Source of the DNA: Candidatus Thorarchaeota archaeon
Lineage (GTDB): Archaea; Asgardarchaeota; Thorarchaeia; Thorarchaeales; Thorarchaeaceae
NCBI GenBank assembly: GCA_004524445.1
Contig: SDNP01000001.1
Span: 98,460-162,459, forward strand
Direction of reading: 5' to 3'
Length of the DNA stretch: 64,000 bases
The translations under genes were made by a program, and so were the position numbers. Below the pieces are notes generated by a model that saw only the letters and a list, made by a program, of their open reading frames with translations, did no database searches and was not told the origin of the DNA. Numbering within the stretch: position 1 is the stretch's first letter; each line of letters starts with the position of its first letter. Below are positions 34,494-42,676 of this stretch, piece by piece.

Positions 34494-35116
34494 TATCGGA
34501 AGTCTTGTTGTTCTAACTGCTTGAGTAGTCTTTGACTTTCTTTGTCAATCTTATGCTGCACGATGGAAAGCAGCTCTCTCTCAAACGCCCTTGGAACAAT
34601 TTTCACAATACTGCACAGTCTATCTACAATTTTCTCTGCCAGTGCATTGGTTGATAGAATACTGCCTGTTACAATACTGTGTACAACGGCTTCCCCCACA
34701 CTTCCACTAACAATTGAGTCAATTACACTAGATATCGTTCCTTGTGGGTCAGCATAGAATGGCAATTGGCTTTGATCATGTAACGTTAGGAATCCAAGTT
34801 TCTCGACAATACTATCTGCATACCATTCCAGGCTTGTTTCTTTCATACGAAATTTTGCTGCAAATTCTGTCTTTGTTAGGGGGTTCGGATGGCTCCAAGG
34901 GTGTCTTGTAACAATATACAAAGATGCGGCGTAAAGTGGATCGCTCTCGCGAGGCTTACCTTCATGCGATACATATCTTCTAATCAAGTCAAGAGCCATT
35001 GTCTGGTAACTCTCGTCTATTTGGTTCTCGATAAAATACTGATGTCCTTCTCTCACCAAATTGACGATAACTTGTGGGCTGGCTGCTAGGCGAATATTCT
35101 CCTCGTGACTCTCCAC
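34490..35116 (-). CDS. TFIIB-like cyclin-fold protein
   Basis: A 208-residue helical protein. Residues about 35-110 read like a transcription factor B cyclin repeat: MALDLIRRYVSHEGKPRESD, LYAASLYIVTRHPW, LTKTEFAAKFRMKETSLEWY, then VEKLGFL. There is no N-terminal zinc ribbon or B-reader, so it is not a standard TFB. The second half (about 115-208) is a different helical domain. It may be a transcription or cell-cycle accessory protein. GTG start at 35116. Confidence 0.55.
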   Translation of the reverse strand: MESHEENIRLAASPQVIVNLVREGHQYFIENQIDESYQTMALDLIRRYVSHEGKPRESDPLYAASLYIVTRHPWSHPNPLTKTEFAAKFRMKETSLEWYADSIVEKLGFLTLHDQSQLPFYADPQGTISSVIDSIVSGSVGEAVVHSIVTGSILSTNALAEKIVDRLCSIVKIVPRAFERELLSIVQHKIDKESQRLLKQLEQQDFRY

Positions 35117-35225
35117 TGCTGAACACCCTTTCTCTGACTTATTTTGTGGAACAGAAGTCCCTTATAACTGCACAGGAAACTAGGGTTTGTAACCATTCTA
35201 AGCGCGCCATCCAGCATTGAATGAC

Positions 35226-35786
35226 TTACCTTGCTCGATACGTTTTTTCTAGCGCCCACCTTAGGGCTCTTTGAATCTCACTCAATCTTGATTCTGTACC
35301 ATAATTACGAATCACAATCTCTTCAAGAATGCCATCGTCTGACTTCACCTCAAAGTCAAAAGCATCATCCCAGGTGATATCTCCAGTCTCAACCTTCTCT
35401 CTGTCCTCTTCATGGAATTTTCCAAGAATGCGTTCAACAAAAAATCTAGCGAAGGCACCTCGTTTAATATCGTACAAAGCATGAGCCGCTGGAATAACAC
35501 GAATCTCATTCTCAGTGATCTCTAAGGATGCCAGCTCCAAGTCCCTCTGCTTGTTCATCAATACGACGCTCCGCAGTTCCTCTACTGGTTTGGGTTGCAT
35601 TTCTTCAGGGGGCGTCATCTCTGCTCCCAAAGCAGTATCTGCAGTTGAGAAACTCCCAGTGCTGATTACTTCATCCAGTGCCTTGATAAATTCCCGTAAT
35701 TTTTCTCTTCTCTCTTGGAGTGCTTCCAACTCTGTTTCAAGTTCTTTTCGTAATTCAAGAAAGATGGGTATTTTCGGGTCGGACAT
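35226..35786 (-). CDS. Uncharacterised coiled-coil protein
   Basis: A 186-residue protein that begins with a coiled coil (about 8-45, ELRKELETELEALQERREKL), then a Pro/Glu-rich linker (about 50-70) and a globular C-terminal domain (about 75-186) with WDDAFDFEVKSDDGILEEIV. No membrane segment or metal site is seen. It is the same strand as the cyclin-like gene downstream, about 110 nt apart. Function unknown. Confidence 0.65.
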   Translation of the reverse strand: MSDPKIPIFLELRKELETELEALQERREKLREFIKALDEVISTGSFSTADTALGAEMTPPEEMQPKPVEELRSVVLMNKQRDLELASLEITENEIRVIPAAHALYDIKRGAFARFFVERILGKFHEEDREKVETGDITWDDAFDFEVKSDDGILEEIVIRNYGTESRLSEIQRALRWALEKTYRAR

Positions 35787-35906
35787 TATCGATGCCTCTC
35801 ACTAATGCGCATTAACCTAGTAGTGTATCAATATATGGTTTGTAGTATTATAAGGTCGAGGAAAATGCCCTCTGCAGAACGGAGAAAGAATTTGAGAAAG
35901 AACCCG

Positions 35907-36134
35907 TTACTCTTCTTCGACTACGGCTATGGCAAAATCTGGACAATGCATTTCGCAGAGATGACACACTCTGCAGCTTTCTAGGTCTTTGACCACTGGC
36001 AAATAGAATCCTCTATTGTCAACCTCATCAGAGGTTTCTAGGACATCATGTGGACAAATATGAGTGCAAAGATGACAACCCTTGCAGAATTCCGAATCAA
36101 TTATTATCGCTCTGGCCTTTTTTGCCATTGCCAT
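35907..36134 (-). CDS. Ferredoxin with two 4Fe-4S clusters (oxidoreductase delta-type)
   Basis: A 75-residue electron carrier with two CxxCxxCxxxCP motifs: CKGCHLCTHICPHDVL and CRVCHLCEMHCPDFAI. The intervening loop (DEVDNRGFYLPVVKDLESCR) and layout match the delta subunit of 2-oxoacid:ferredoxin oxidoreductases (KorD/PorD). No alpha, beta or gamma subunit is adjacent, so it may be a free ferredoxin. Confidence 0.85.
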   Translation of the reverse strand: MAMAKKARAIIIDSEFCKGCHLCTHICPHDVLETSDEVDNRGFYLPVVKDLESCRVCHLCEMHCPDFAIAVVEEE

Positions 36135-36207
36135 TCTCTCATTCTCCAGTCGCCTGTTTTTGGGTTATAATGGTATTTATCTAGTATCCGACATGACAAT
36201 ATAGCGA

Positions 36208-36963
36208 GTGGAATCTATAGGACACTCAGAGGAAGGATCCGCGCTATTGAAACCATACCTTGTATTCATGTGCCCCAAATGTAGAAATTTCACAAACGCT
36301 CCTCTAGGTCAAAAAAGACGAAAATGCAGTTATTGTGGAAAAATCATTAACATTGAGAACGCAGCAAGTGCTCTATTTGACTCTCCTCAAGAAGCTGGAA
36401 CCGCCGTGCGCGAATTCAATGCATCTCGAGGAGGAGGTGAGTTTGATGAGGCTGTAGAAAAATCACGAAAGCGGATAACTGAATTGATGCCAGCTGAACG
36501 GGTGTCGGTTGATGACATCTCTGACAAATCTGGTGAATCCCTACCCTCGGGTAAGAGGCGTCGACTAATGATGATGCTAGAGCGAGAGGCAAAAGAAGCT
36601 CCTTGCCCATTGGAGCGAATTGAACGACTCTCCAAAGAATATAGATTGGATTGGGCTTGGGTGGAAGATCAGCTCAATGCCTTGGGCAACACAGGAGAAC
36701 TCATATTTCCCCGACCATGGACCATTAAGTTAATCAAAACCGCAAAAAAAGACAAGAAAGATGACAACCTCATTTCTAAAGATGTTTCAAATGAGATAAT
36801 GGAACTCCTCCGCGAAAATGATGGCGAACTCAATCTTGAAAAGATTCTATGTCATTTCAAAGATAAGGGGATATCAACCTCCTCTGTTGAGTCATCTCTA
36901 GATCGTCTCCTTCATAACGGTGAGATATACACTCCTCGTCCAAGTACAATTTGTTTGATTTAA
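36208..36963 (+). CDS. Zinc-ribbon protein with two tandem winged helices
   Basis: A 251-residue protein. A DUF1922-type zinc ribbon (Cys22, Cys25, Cys40, Cys43; MCPKCRNFTN, RRKCSYCGK) is followed by a charged linker. Two homologous winged-helix units end in the same wing motif (NTGELIFPRPWTIKLI near 165 and HNGEIYTPRPSTICLI near 250), like the C-terminal winged helix of archaeal MCM. The architecture suggests a DNA-binding factor in replication or transcription. The start is GTG 36208. Confidence 0.75.
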   Translation: MESIGHSEEGSALLKPYLVFMCPKCRNFTNAPLGQKRRKCSYCGKIINIENAASALFDSPQEAGTAVREFNASRGGGEFDEAVEKSRKRITELMPAERVSVDDISDKSGESLPSGKRRRLMMMLEREAKEAPCPLERIERLSKEYRLDWAWVEDQLNALGNTGELIFPRPWTIKLIKTAKKDKKDDNLISKDVSNEIMELLRENDGELNLEKILCHFKDKGISTSSVESSLDRLLHNGEIYTPRPSTICLI

Positions 36964-37012
36964 CGAGTTTGAATGACTTGATATCCCTGAAGAACTTAGA
37001 GAAGTGATAGCA

Positions 37013-37402
37013 ATGCCAATGGTGGAACTCGTAGCGAAGAAGGTCTTGCAACGCAATCCTGACATTGGCTTGACCCTGGTTGACCTCATTGTTTTGCTGT
37101 GGCTCTATACTAATCCATATGACAGTAATCGCCGGCAATTGTCCTCAATGAAGAACGTACTGAAAATGTCACAAGTCATGCAGACTCCTGTTGGGAGACT
37201 AGAGGTGACCGATGACGAACTCACGCAGATTGTCCTGGGCAGTCTCAGGAAGTTGAAATCCAAAGGACTCATCTACATCAGTTCTGCTGGAGTGCACTAC
37301 GTGCGGGGCACTCTGACAGAGGCAGGCTTGGAGCTTGTAGAGAATTCGGTGAGTACACCTCTTTTGCGGCGTGTGACGACAGAGTTTGGAGATAGCCCAT
37401 AA
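37013..37402 (+). CDS. Putative winged-helix protein
   Basis: A 129-residue helical protein with a likely winged-helix core: IGLTLVDLIVLLWLYTNPYD, ELTQIVLGSLRKLKSKGLIY then ISSAGVHYVRGTLTEAG. It immediately follows the tandem winged-helix gene (about 50-nt gap), so they are probably co-transcribed. ATG 37013 or GTG 37004 is the start. A transcriptional role is inferred from the fold only. Confidence 0.6.
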   Translation: MPMVELVAKKVLQRNPDIGLTLVDLIVLLWLYTNPYDSNRRQLSSMKNVLKMSQVMQTPVGRLEVTDDELTQIVLGSLRKLKSKGLIYISSAGVHYVRGTLTEAGLELVENSVSTPLLRRVTTEFGDSP

Positions 37403-37435
37403 CTAATTTTAGTTACAACAAACTTGGCCTTTCAT

Positions 37436-37448
37436 AATACTTAAATGC
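37436..37448 (+). promoter_or_regulatory. TATA box of the ribosomal-protein operon
   Basis: AATACTTAAATGC matches the archaeal box A, with the same CTTAAATG core as the actin promoter. Predicted transcription start near 37468 gives a leader of about 195 nt before uL22, long for an archaeal mRNA. Confidence 0.55.
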
Positions 37449-37467
37449 AAAGTACTTGGAGCTCACA

Positions 37468-37662
37468 AGTGTTGCTCTCTAGAAACGATTGTTTCGAGAC
37501 CGAAGGAAGCAGTGCAGGCCACTAGTTCTGCTCGCGAGAACGGCGTGTATACGTGTGCCGGAGTGTCTTGGAGTGATTGTCGAGGGTGCAGGAACAATTG
37601 ATTCACCTGAGTTGAGAGACTACCAGAGCTGAGTCAAGATAAAGACCCGGAAGTGAGGCAGA
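37468..37662 (+). promoter_or_regulatory. Structured leader of the ribosomal-protein operon
   Basis: The leader can form successive hairpins: GAAAC-GATT-GTTTC (37482-37495), GTTCT-loop-AGAAC (37525-37541) and CGGC-loop-GCCG (37541-37560). A purine-rich site (GAAGTGAGGC) precedes the uL22 ATG. Length and structure suggest autogenous translational control by a ribosomal protein, but no known motif is recognised. Confidence 0.4.
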
Positions 37663-38127
37663 ATGCCGTCATATGGATATAGTATCATTGGCATAGACCC
37701 TGATCGTACAGCAAAAGCTAGTGGAAGGAATATGCGATGTTCACCAAAGCATTGCAGAGAAATCTGTAACGAAATACGGGGAATGATGCTGGATAAAGCA
37801 ATGGATCTCCTGAATGAGGTCATAGAAGAAAAAGCCTGGATACCGTACAGGCGTCATAAGAAAAAGCGTGCTCATCACTCAGGCATGAAAAAATGGCATA
37901 CCGGTGGTCACCCTGTCAAGGCATCCAGCCACATTCTCAAAGTGTTACGAAATGCCGAAGCGAATGCGGATAACAAAGGATTGGATATTGACCGTCTGAA
38001 AATAATTCATGCAGCATCGCAAAAAGGGCGAACATACAAGAAGTACATTGAGAGAGCATTTGGTCGAAGCACCCCCTATTTTGAGCACACTTCTCATGTA
38101 GAAATAGTATTGGAAGAGGTGACCTAA
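37663..38127 (+). CDS. rpl22: Large-subunit ribosomal protein uL22
   Basis: A 154-residue protein lining the peptide exit tunnel. Archaeal/eukaryotic features include the tip-loop region RRHKKKRAHHSG, VKASSHILKVLRNAEANADN and RAFGRSTPYFEHTSHVEIVL. It is the first gene of the operon. In most archaea uL3, uL4, uL23, uL2 and uS19 precede it; here none does. The stop abuts the uS3 start directly. Confidence 0.95.
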   Translation: MPSYGYSIIGIDPDRTAKASGRNMRCSPKHCREICNEIRGMMLDKAMDLLNEVIEEKAWIPYRRHKKKRAHHSGMKKWHTGGHPVKASSHILKVLRNAEANADNKGLDIDRLKIIHAASQKGRTYKKYIERAFGRSTPYFEHTSHVEIVLEEVT

Positions 38128-39033
38128 ATGTCGTCAATCAAGTATTTCATTGAAAAGAACACAAATAGGCTTGACATGGATGAGTTTCTTGCACGCGAGC
38201 TTAACTCAGCTGGTTATGGTGGTGTTGAGATCAGAAAGATGCCAATGCGCACTGAACTAGTGATTCATTCATCAAGGCCCGGTGTCGTTATTGGTCGCCG
38301 TGGTTCAAATATCAGAGAGCTGACATATACCCTAGAGAATGAGTTTGGGATTGAGAACATTCAGATTGAGGTTCAAGAGATAGAGAATCCGTGGCTCAAT
38401 GCTCAGGTTATGGCGTCACGAATAGCCCGACAATTAGAACGAGGTGTTCGATATCGACGTATGTCATATTGGATTCTTCGTAGAATTATGCGGGCTGGCG
38501 CAGTTGGTTGCGAAATCATTGTTAAGGGAAAACTCTCCAGCAGAAGAGCACGCTATCAAAAATTCAAGGCCGGAACTATTGCCAAGACTGGTGAACCGTC
38601 GAATCTGTTTGTTGATGAGGCTGACGATCATGCTGTTCTTAAGCCAGGAGTAATCGGCATTAAGGTCAGAATAATGGGACCTACAGTGAATCTTCCTGGA
38701 TATGTGAATATCCCTGAGCCTGAAGTCATGCCTTCTCGTGAAACTCCAGTGCTTATCGAAGAGGAAGCTGAAGATGAAGCTAAAGAGGGTGAAGAAGAAG
38801 TTGAAGAAGGTCTTGAAGGTATCACTGACCTTGACGAGCTCAAAGAACTTGAGGAATTAGATGGACTTGAGCTAGTTGATGATAGAGACGAGGGTCCCCA
38901 AGAAAAGGATGTTGAAGATTCTGAGGAAGAGGAACCTCAGGAAGAAGAGGAATCCGAAATTGATGCAGAGAGCACGATGGAGGAGCTTGAAGAGCTAGAT
39001 ACTCTCGGCGAAACTGAGGAAGGAGGCGACTAA
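38128..39033 (+). CDS. rps3: Small-subunit ribosomal protein uS3 with long acidic tail
   Basis: A 301-residue protein of the mRNA entry site. The KH domain has its GRRG loop at 56-59 (GVVIGRRGSNIRELT) and the C-terminal uS3 domain includes RYRRMSYWILRRIMRAGAVG. Beyond residue about 205 there is an almost continuous Glu/Asp-rich tail of about 95 residues (e.g. EEEAEDEAKEGEEEVEEGLE). The full length is about 80-90 residues beyond typical archaeal uS3. The tail is likely disordered and exposed. Confidence 0.95.
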   Translation: MSSIKYFIEKNTNRLDMDEFLARELNSAGYGGVEIRKMPMRTELVIHSSRPGVVIGRRGSNIRELTYTLENEFGIENIQIEVQEIENPWLNAQVMASRIARQLERGVRYRRMSYWILRRIMRAGAVGCEIIVKGKLSSRRARYQKFKAGTIAKTGEPSNLFVDEADDHAVLKPGVIGIKVRIMGPTVNLPGYVNIPEPEVMPSRETPVLIEEEAEDEAKEGEEEVEEGLEGITDLDELKELEELDGLELVDDRDEGPQEKDVEDSEEEEPQEEEESEIDAESTMEELEELDTLGETEEGGD

Positions 39034-39036
39034 TCG

Positions 39037-39249
39037 ATGGCACGACTCACACCTCAAGATATCAGAAATCTTACTCCCAATGAGCGGGAGAAACGGCTTC
39101 AGGAACTATATGATGAGTTATCATCCGTTAGAATTGACTTGGCCACTGGTGGCGGAACGGACAATCCATATAGAATGCGTGCCATAAAGAAGGCCATCGC
39201 CCGAATTCTAACCATACAAAGAGAGGAAGAACTGGGGGTTAATGAATGA
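39037..39249 (+). CDS. rpl29: Large-subunit ribosomal protein uL29
   Basis: A 70-residue two-helix protein near the tunnel exit, the docking site for signal recognition particle. The sequence LTPNEREKRLQELYDELSSV and NPYRMRAIKKAIARILTIQR is typical. The stop overlaps the start of the RNase P subunit gene by four bases. Confidence 0.93.
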   Translation: MARLTPQDIRNLTPNEREKRLQELYDELSSVRIDLATGGGTDNPYRMRAIKKAIARILTIQREEELGVNE

Positions 39250-39530
39250 GCATCACGCCGACGAACATCCTGGGACACGAATTGATGGGCCTGAAGGCAC
39301 ATGTAGTGAAATCAACGGACCCCACTCATGTTTCTCACAATGGGCGAATTGTAGCAGAATCGAGGTCAATGCTTCAGCTGGAAACCGAAACTGGAGATAT
39401 ATTATTGCCTAAAGAAGTGTGTACCTTCGAGATTACGCTTCCAGACGAAACCGTAGTTAGAGTAGATGGCAATCTCTTGCATGATCGCCCGGAAGATAGA
39501 ATGAAGAAACGCCATAAACGGAGATGGTAA
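39246..39530 (+). CDS. rnp1: Ribonuclease P protein component 1 (Rpp29/Pop4)
   Basis: A 94-residue Sm-like barrel protein that binds the RNase P RNA specificity region and pairs with Rpp21. Motifs are NILGHELMGLKAHVVKSTDP, GRIVAESRSMLQLETETGDI, LPKEVCTFEITLPDETVVRV and the basic tail MKKRHKRRW. The location between uL29 and uS17 is the conserved archaeal arrangement. Confidence 0.93.
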   Translation: MSITPTNILGHELMGLKAHVVKSTDPTHVSHNGRIVAESRSMLQLETETGDILLPKEVCTFEITLPDETVVRVDGNLLHDRPEDRMKKRHKRRW

Positions 39531-39532
39531 GA

Positions 39533-39898
39533 ATGGCAAAGACCAAGAACAAAGTAAGGAATATTGGTGTTCCCGGTATAGAGCCTCCTGAAGAAACTTG
39601 TGAAGACTCAAGATGCCCATTTCATGGCAATCTTCCAGTGCGAGGCCGTGTTGTGGAAGGTATTGTACAATCCACAAAAATGCACAGAACCATTTCATAT
39701 GAAATGAACTACCTCAGCTTGGTGAAGAAATATTCGCGTTTTGAGCGACGGAGGTCACAGAAACTTGCTCATCTTCCGCCTTGTATAGATGTGAAAGCTG
39801 GAGATATTGTTACTGTTGCAGAGTGTAGGCCTTTGAGCAAGAATGTTTCATCAGTTGTGATCGCTTCAAGACCGAGTGAAACCGCAACGGAGGAGTAG
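39533..39898 (+). CDS. rps17: Small-subunit ribosomal protein uS17
   Basis: A 121-residue OB-fold protein. The archaeal N-terminal extension (GIEPPEETCEDSRCPFHGNL) precedes the core GRVVEGIVQSTKMHRTISYE and DIVTVAECRPLSKNVSSVVI. ATG 39533 has GGAG at 39520-39523 as ribosome-binding site. An alternative in-frame ATG at 39524 would overlap the previous gene. Confidence 0.94.
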   Translation: MAKTKNKVRNIGVPGIEPPEETCEDSRCPFHGNLPVRGRVVEGIVQSTKMHRTISYEMNYLSLVKKYSRFERRRSQKLAHLPPCIDVKAGDIVTVAECRPLSKNVSSVVIASRPSETATEE

Positions 39899-39901
39899 TA
39901 A

Positions 39902-40324
39902 ATGTCACGTAAAGTTGGAAGAGGAATTCGGAAATTTATTCCCAGGATTGCCAGAGGACTTCCTATTGGAGCCAAAATACATTGCGCTGATAATTCAGGA
40001 GCTAGAGAATTGCAGATTATCGCTGTGTTTGGTTACAAGGGTAATGTACGCAAACTTGCGAAGGCTGGTGTCGGAGATCAAATCAACGTGGCTGTCACGA
40101 AAGGTAAACAAGATTTGCGAAAGCAGGTCCTGCAAGCCATAATTGTTCGCCAAAGAAAACCTTACCGTCGACCCGATGGATCCTGGATTCAGTTTGAAGA
40201 TAATGCAGCAGTTTTGATCAAACCAGGAGGGGAACCTCAAGGTTCTGAGTTGAGAGGCCCAATGGCCCGAGAAGTCACCTTACGATGGCCAAGAGTTGCA
40301 GCGATTGCTTCCAAGATTGTATGA
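39902..40324 (+). CDS. rpl14: Large-subunit ribosomal protein uL14
   Basis: A 140-residue protein of the factor-binding face. The core reads IPRIARGLPIGAKIHCADNS, GARELQIIAVFGYKGN, VRQRKPYRRPDGSWIQFEDN and MAREVTLRWPRVAAIASKIV. It starts three bases after the uS17 stop, in normal archaeal operon order. Confidence 0.95.
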   Translation: MSRKVGRGIRKFIPRIARGLPIGAKIHCADNSGARELQIIAVFGYKGNVRKLAKAGVGDQINVAVTKGKQDLRKQVLQAIIVRQRKPYRRPDGSWIQFEDNAAVLIKPGGEPQGSELRGPMAREVTLRWPRVAAIASKIV

Positions 40325-40335
40325 GGTGTAAATAA

Positions 40336-40722
40336 ATGACAAAGAAAAGCAGTTCAAAATCTCCACGAAAACAGAGACGTCGTATATACAAGTCTCCCAT
40401 TCATAGTCACAAGAATATGCTGAAATGCAGACTTGATGAGTTTCTGCGAGAAGAATATGCAATGAGGTCGCTAGTTCCGAAGAAAGGCGACTTAGTTCGA
40501 ATCATGAGGGGGCAATTTAGAGAAACTGAAGGAAAAATAATTCGCGTCGATTATCGAAACGTACGCGTTTACATTGATAGCGCGACGACTACTAAGGCTG
40601 ATGGGAAGGAGGCGCAGATTCCTATTCACCCATCAAATCTAATGTTAGTTGAATTAGAACTTGATGACAATCGCAGAGAGATCATTGAACAGAAGACGCT
40701 GAAGATGGCGGAGAGTGAATAG
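40336..40722 (+). CDS. rpl24: Large-subunit ribosomal protein uL24
   Basis: A 128-residue KOW-domain protein that initiates large-subunit assembly: EEYAMRSLVPKKGDLVRIMR, GQFRETEGKIIRVDYRNVRV and AQIPIHPSNLMLVELELDD. A basic archaeal N-terminal extension (KKSSSKSPRKQRRRIYKSPI) binds rRNA. The stop abuts the eS4 start. Confidence 0.94.
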   Translation: MTKKSSSKSPRKQRRRIYKSPIHSHKNMLKCRLDEFLREEYAMRSLVPKKGDLVRIMRGQFRETEGKIIRVDYRNVRVYIDSATTTKADGKEAQIPIHPSNLMLVELELDDNRREIIEQKTLKMAESE

Positions 40723-41478
40723 ATGGCACGAAGAGGTCAAAAGAAGCATTTGAAGAGGCTGCCTGCTCCTAGGCATTGGCCAATCAAAAGAAAGCATGGC
40801 AAATTTACAACTCGACCAATACCAGGTGCACACCCGAAAGAAGAGTGTCTGACATTAGCGATTCTTTTGAGAGAGGTACTGGGGCATGCCAAAAACATGC
40901 GCGAGGTTCGAGCTATACTATCAGGCGGACATGTATTGATTGATGGTGTACCGAGAAAGAATCCACGATTTCCTGTAGGCTTAATGGATACAATTCAGCT
41001 AGTTGGCTCTGGAGAACGCTACAGGTTACTCCCGAAGCGAAAGGGAGGTTTCAGACTTGTTGAGATTGATGAAGAAGCTGCAAGTATGAAACTAGGTAGA
41101 ATCGAGAAGAAAATGATGGTGCCTGGCGGAAGAATACAATTGAGTCTTCATGATGGTAGAAATATCCATTTACCTGAGGGTGCAAAATCATCCGATTACA
41201 ATACACTGGATACACTAGCCATAAGCGTGCCCGAACAAGAGATTCTAGAATCGATACCTCTAGAAGAGGGCAATTATGCCGTCGTATCTAAGGGCCGCAA
41301 CGTAGGAATTGAGGGAAAGGTCTTAGGTATCCAAAGGCGACTTGGCACACATACGAGCACCGTGACATTGCAAGCTCCAGACGGAAACAGATTCGAAACC
41401 GCCCTTGATTATGTCTTTATTGTTGGAAAGGATAAGTCAATGATTAAGCTTGGTTCAGCAGGAGGTATGTCTGAATGA
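40723..41478 (+). CDS. rps4e: Small-subunit ribosomal protein eS4
   Basis: A 251-residue archaeal/eukaryotic ribosomal protein with an S4 RNA-binding domain and KOW segment: KKHLKRLPAPRHWPIKRKHG, VLIDGVPRKNPRFPVGLMDT and YAVVSKGRNVGIEGKVLGIQ. Overlaps the start of uL5 by four bases (ATGA). Confidence 0.95.
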   Translation: MARRGQKKHLKRLPAPRHWPIKRKHGKFTTRPIPGAHPKEECLTLAILLREVLGHAKNMREVRAILSGGHVLIDGVPRKNPRFPVGLMDTIQLVGSGERYRLLPKRKGGFRLVEIDEEAASMKLGRIEKKMMVPGGRIQLSLHDGRNIHLPEGAKSSDYNTLDTLAISVPEQEILESIPLEEGNYAVVSKGRNVGIEGKVLGIQRRLGTHTSTVTLQAPDGNRFETALDYVFIVGKDKSMIKLGSAGGMSE

Positions 41479-42068
41479 GTGCTGAGAACGAAGCATTGCT
41501 AGAAAACGAAGAGCTGTATATCAAAGACTGGGAAACATATCCTATGCGAGAGCCTTTGATTTCAAAGGTTGTTGTTGACATGTGTACTGGTGCAGGTGAG
41601 CAACTGAATCGGGCTAGCACCATCTTAGAGGAACTCACGGACCAAACCCCGGTGCAGTCTCGTGCAAAACAAACAGTTCGTGAATTCGGTATTCGCCGTA
41701 GAGAACCAATTGCTGTACGTGTCACTCTTCGAGATGACAAGGCTACAGAATTCCTTGAAAAGGCTCTGAAGGCAAAAGATGAAGTGCTACTGATTAAGAA
41801 CTGGGACGACAGCGGGAATTTTGCATTTGGAATAAGTGAACATATCGATATACCTGATGTCAAATACGACCCAGAACTGGGAATTCAGGGAATGAACATC
41901 ACTGTTTGTGTGGAACGCCCTGGCTATCGAGTGAAGAGAAGGAGAAAACAAAGGGCGAAGATACCATACCGCCACAGATTGACTCCTGAAGAGAGCATGG
42001 TGTTCATCAAGAACAAGTTTGGAGTGGAAATACTCGAAAAGGAGAGAGAGCGCACATATCTATTCTGA
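41475..42068 (+). CDS. rpl5: Large-subunit ribosomal protein uL5
   Basis: A 197-residue protein that binds 5S rRNA and the P-site tRNA. Core segments are PLISKVVVDMCTGAGEQLNR, IRRREPIAVRVTLRDDKATE, GISEHIDIPDVKYDPELGIQ and RRRKQRAKIPYRHRLTPEES. Order after eS4 and before uS14 is standard for archaea. Confidence 0.95.
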   Translation: MSAENEALLENEELYIKDWETYPMREPLISKVVVDMCTGAGEQLNRASTILEELTDQTPVQSRAKQTVREFGIRRREPIAVRVTLRDDKATEFLEKALKAKDEVLLIKNWDDSGNFAFGISEHIDIPDVKYDPELGIQGMNITVCVERPGYRVKRRRKQRAKIPYRHRLTPEESMVFIKNKFGVEILEKERERTYLF

Positions 42069-42079
42069 GGTGAGCTATA

Positions 42080-42250
42080 ATGACCGCAAAGAAGAACAAA
42101 TCGAAAAGCAAGAAAAAGGTGGGCAAAGGCAGCAGAACATGCCGTCGTTGCGGAACACATCAAGCTATCATTAGGCGTTATGGTCTCAATATGTGCCGCC
42201 GTTGTTTCAGAGAAACTGCGGAAAAACTCGGTTTCAAAAAATACAGCTAG
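42080..42250 (+). CDS. rps14: Small-subunit ribosomal protein uS14, zinc-binding form
   Basis: A 56-residue protein with the C+ zinc site: Cys21/Cys24 ([13 protein letters not shown]) and Cys39/Cys42 ([16 protein letters not shown]), ending in KKYS as in archaeal uS14. A Lys-rich leader ([14 protein letters not shown]) precedes the domain. AGGTGAG upstream is the ribosome-binding site. It lies in the expected slot between uL5 and uS8. Confidence 0.93.
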   Translation: MTAKKNKSKSKKKVGKGSRTCRRCGTHQAIIRRYGLNMCRRCFRETAEKLGFKKYS

Positions 42251-42268
42251 GGGAGGTATACAAGAAAT

Positions 42269-42661
42269 ATGACACTATTAGATCCATTGGCTGACGCGAT
42301 GTCGAGCATCTATAATAGCGAGCTTGTTGGTAAGCCCGAAATCATAGTGGCACCAGCATCAAGCTTGATTGAGAGAGTGCTGCGGGTTATGCAAGCCAAA
42401 GGTTACATTGGCGAATTTGAAACAATTGATGATGGAAAAGCGGGAAGGATTCGCATACAACTCATGGGTCGTACAAACCGATGTGGCGTCATCAAACCCC
42501 GATTTCCTGTCAAACGTGACGGATTTGAAAACTATGAGAAGAAATTTCTACCAGCTTACAACTATGGTATCCTTATTGTGACTACTCCACAAGGAGTAAT
42601 GACTCATGAAGAAGCCAAGAAACGTGGCATTGGTGGTAGACTATTAGCATATGTGTATTGA
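42269..42661 (+). CDS. rps8: Small-subunit ribosomal protein uS8
   Basis: A 130-residue protein that nucleates central-domain assembly. Archaeal sequence features are [40 protein letters not shown] and the C-terminal [20 protein letters not shown] then GGRLLAYVY. Confidence 0.95.
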   Translation: MTLLDPLADAMSSIYNSELVGKPEIIVAPASSLIERVLRVMQAKGYIGEFETIDDGKAGRIRIQLMGRTNRCGVIKPRFPVKRDGFENYEKKFLPAYNYGILIVTTPQGVMTHEEAKKRGIGGRLLAYVY

Positions 42662-42676
42662 GGAGAGAACCGATCG

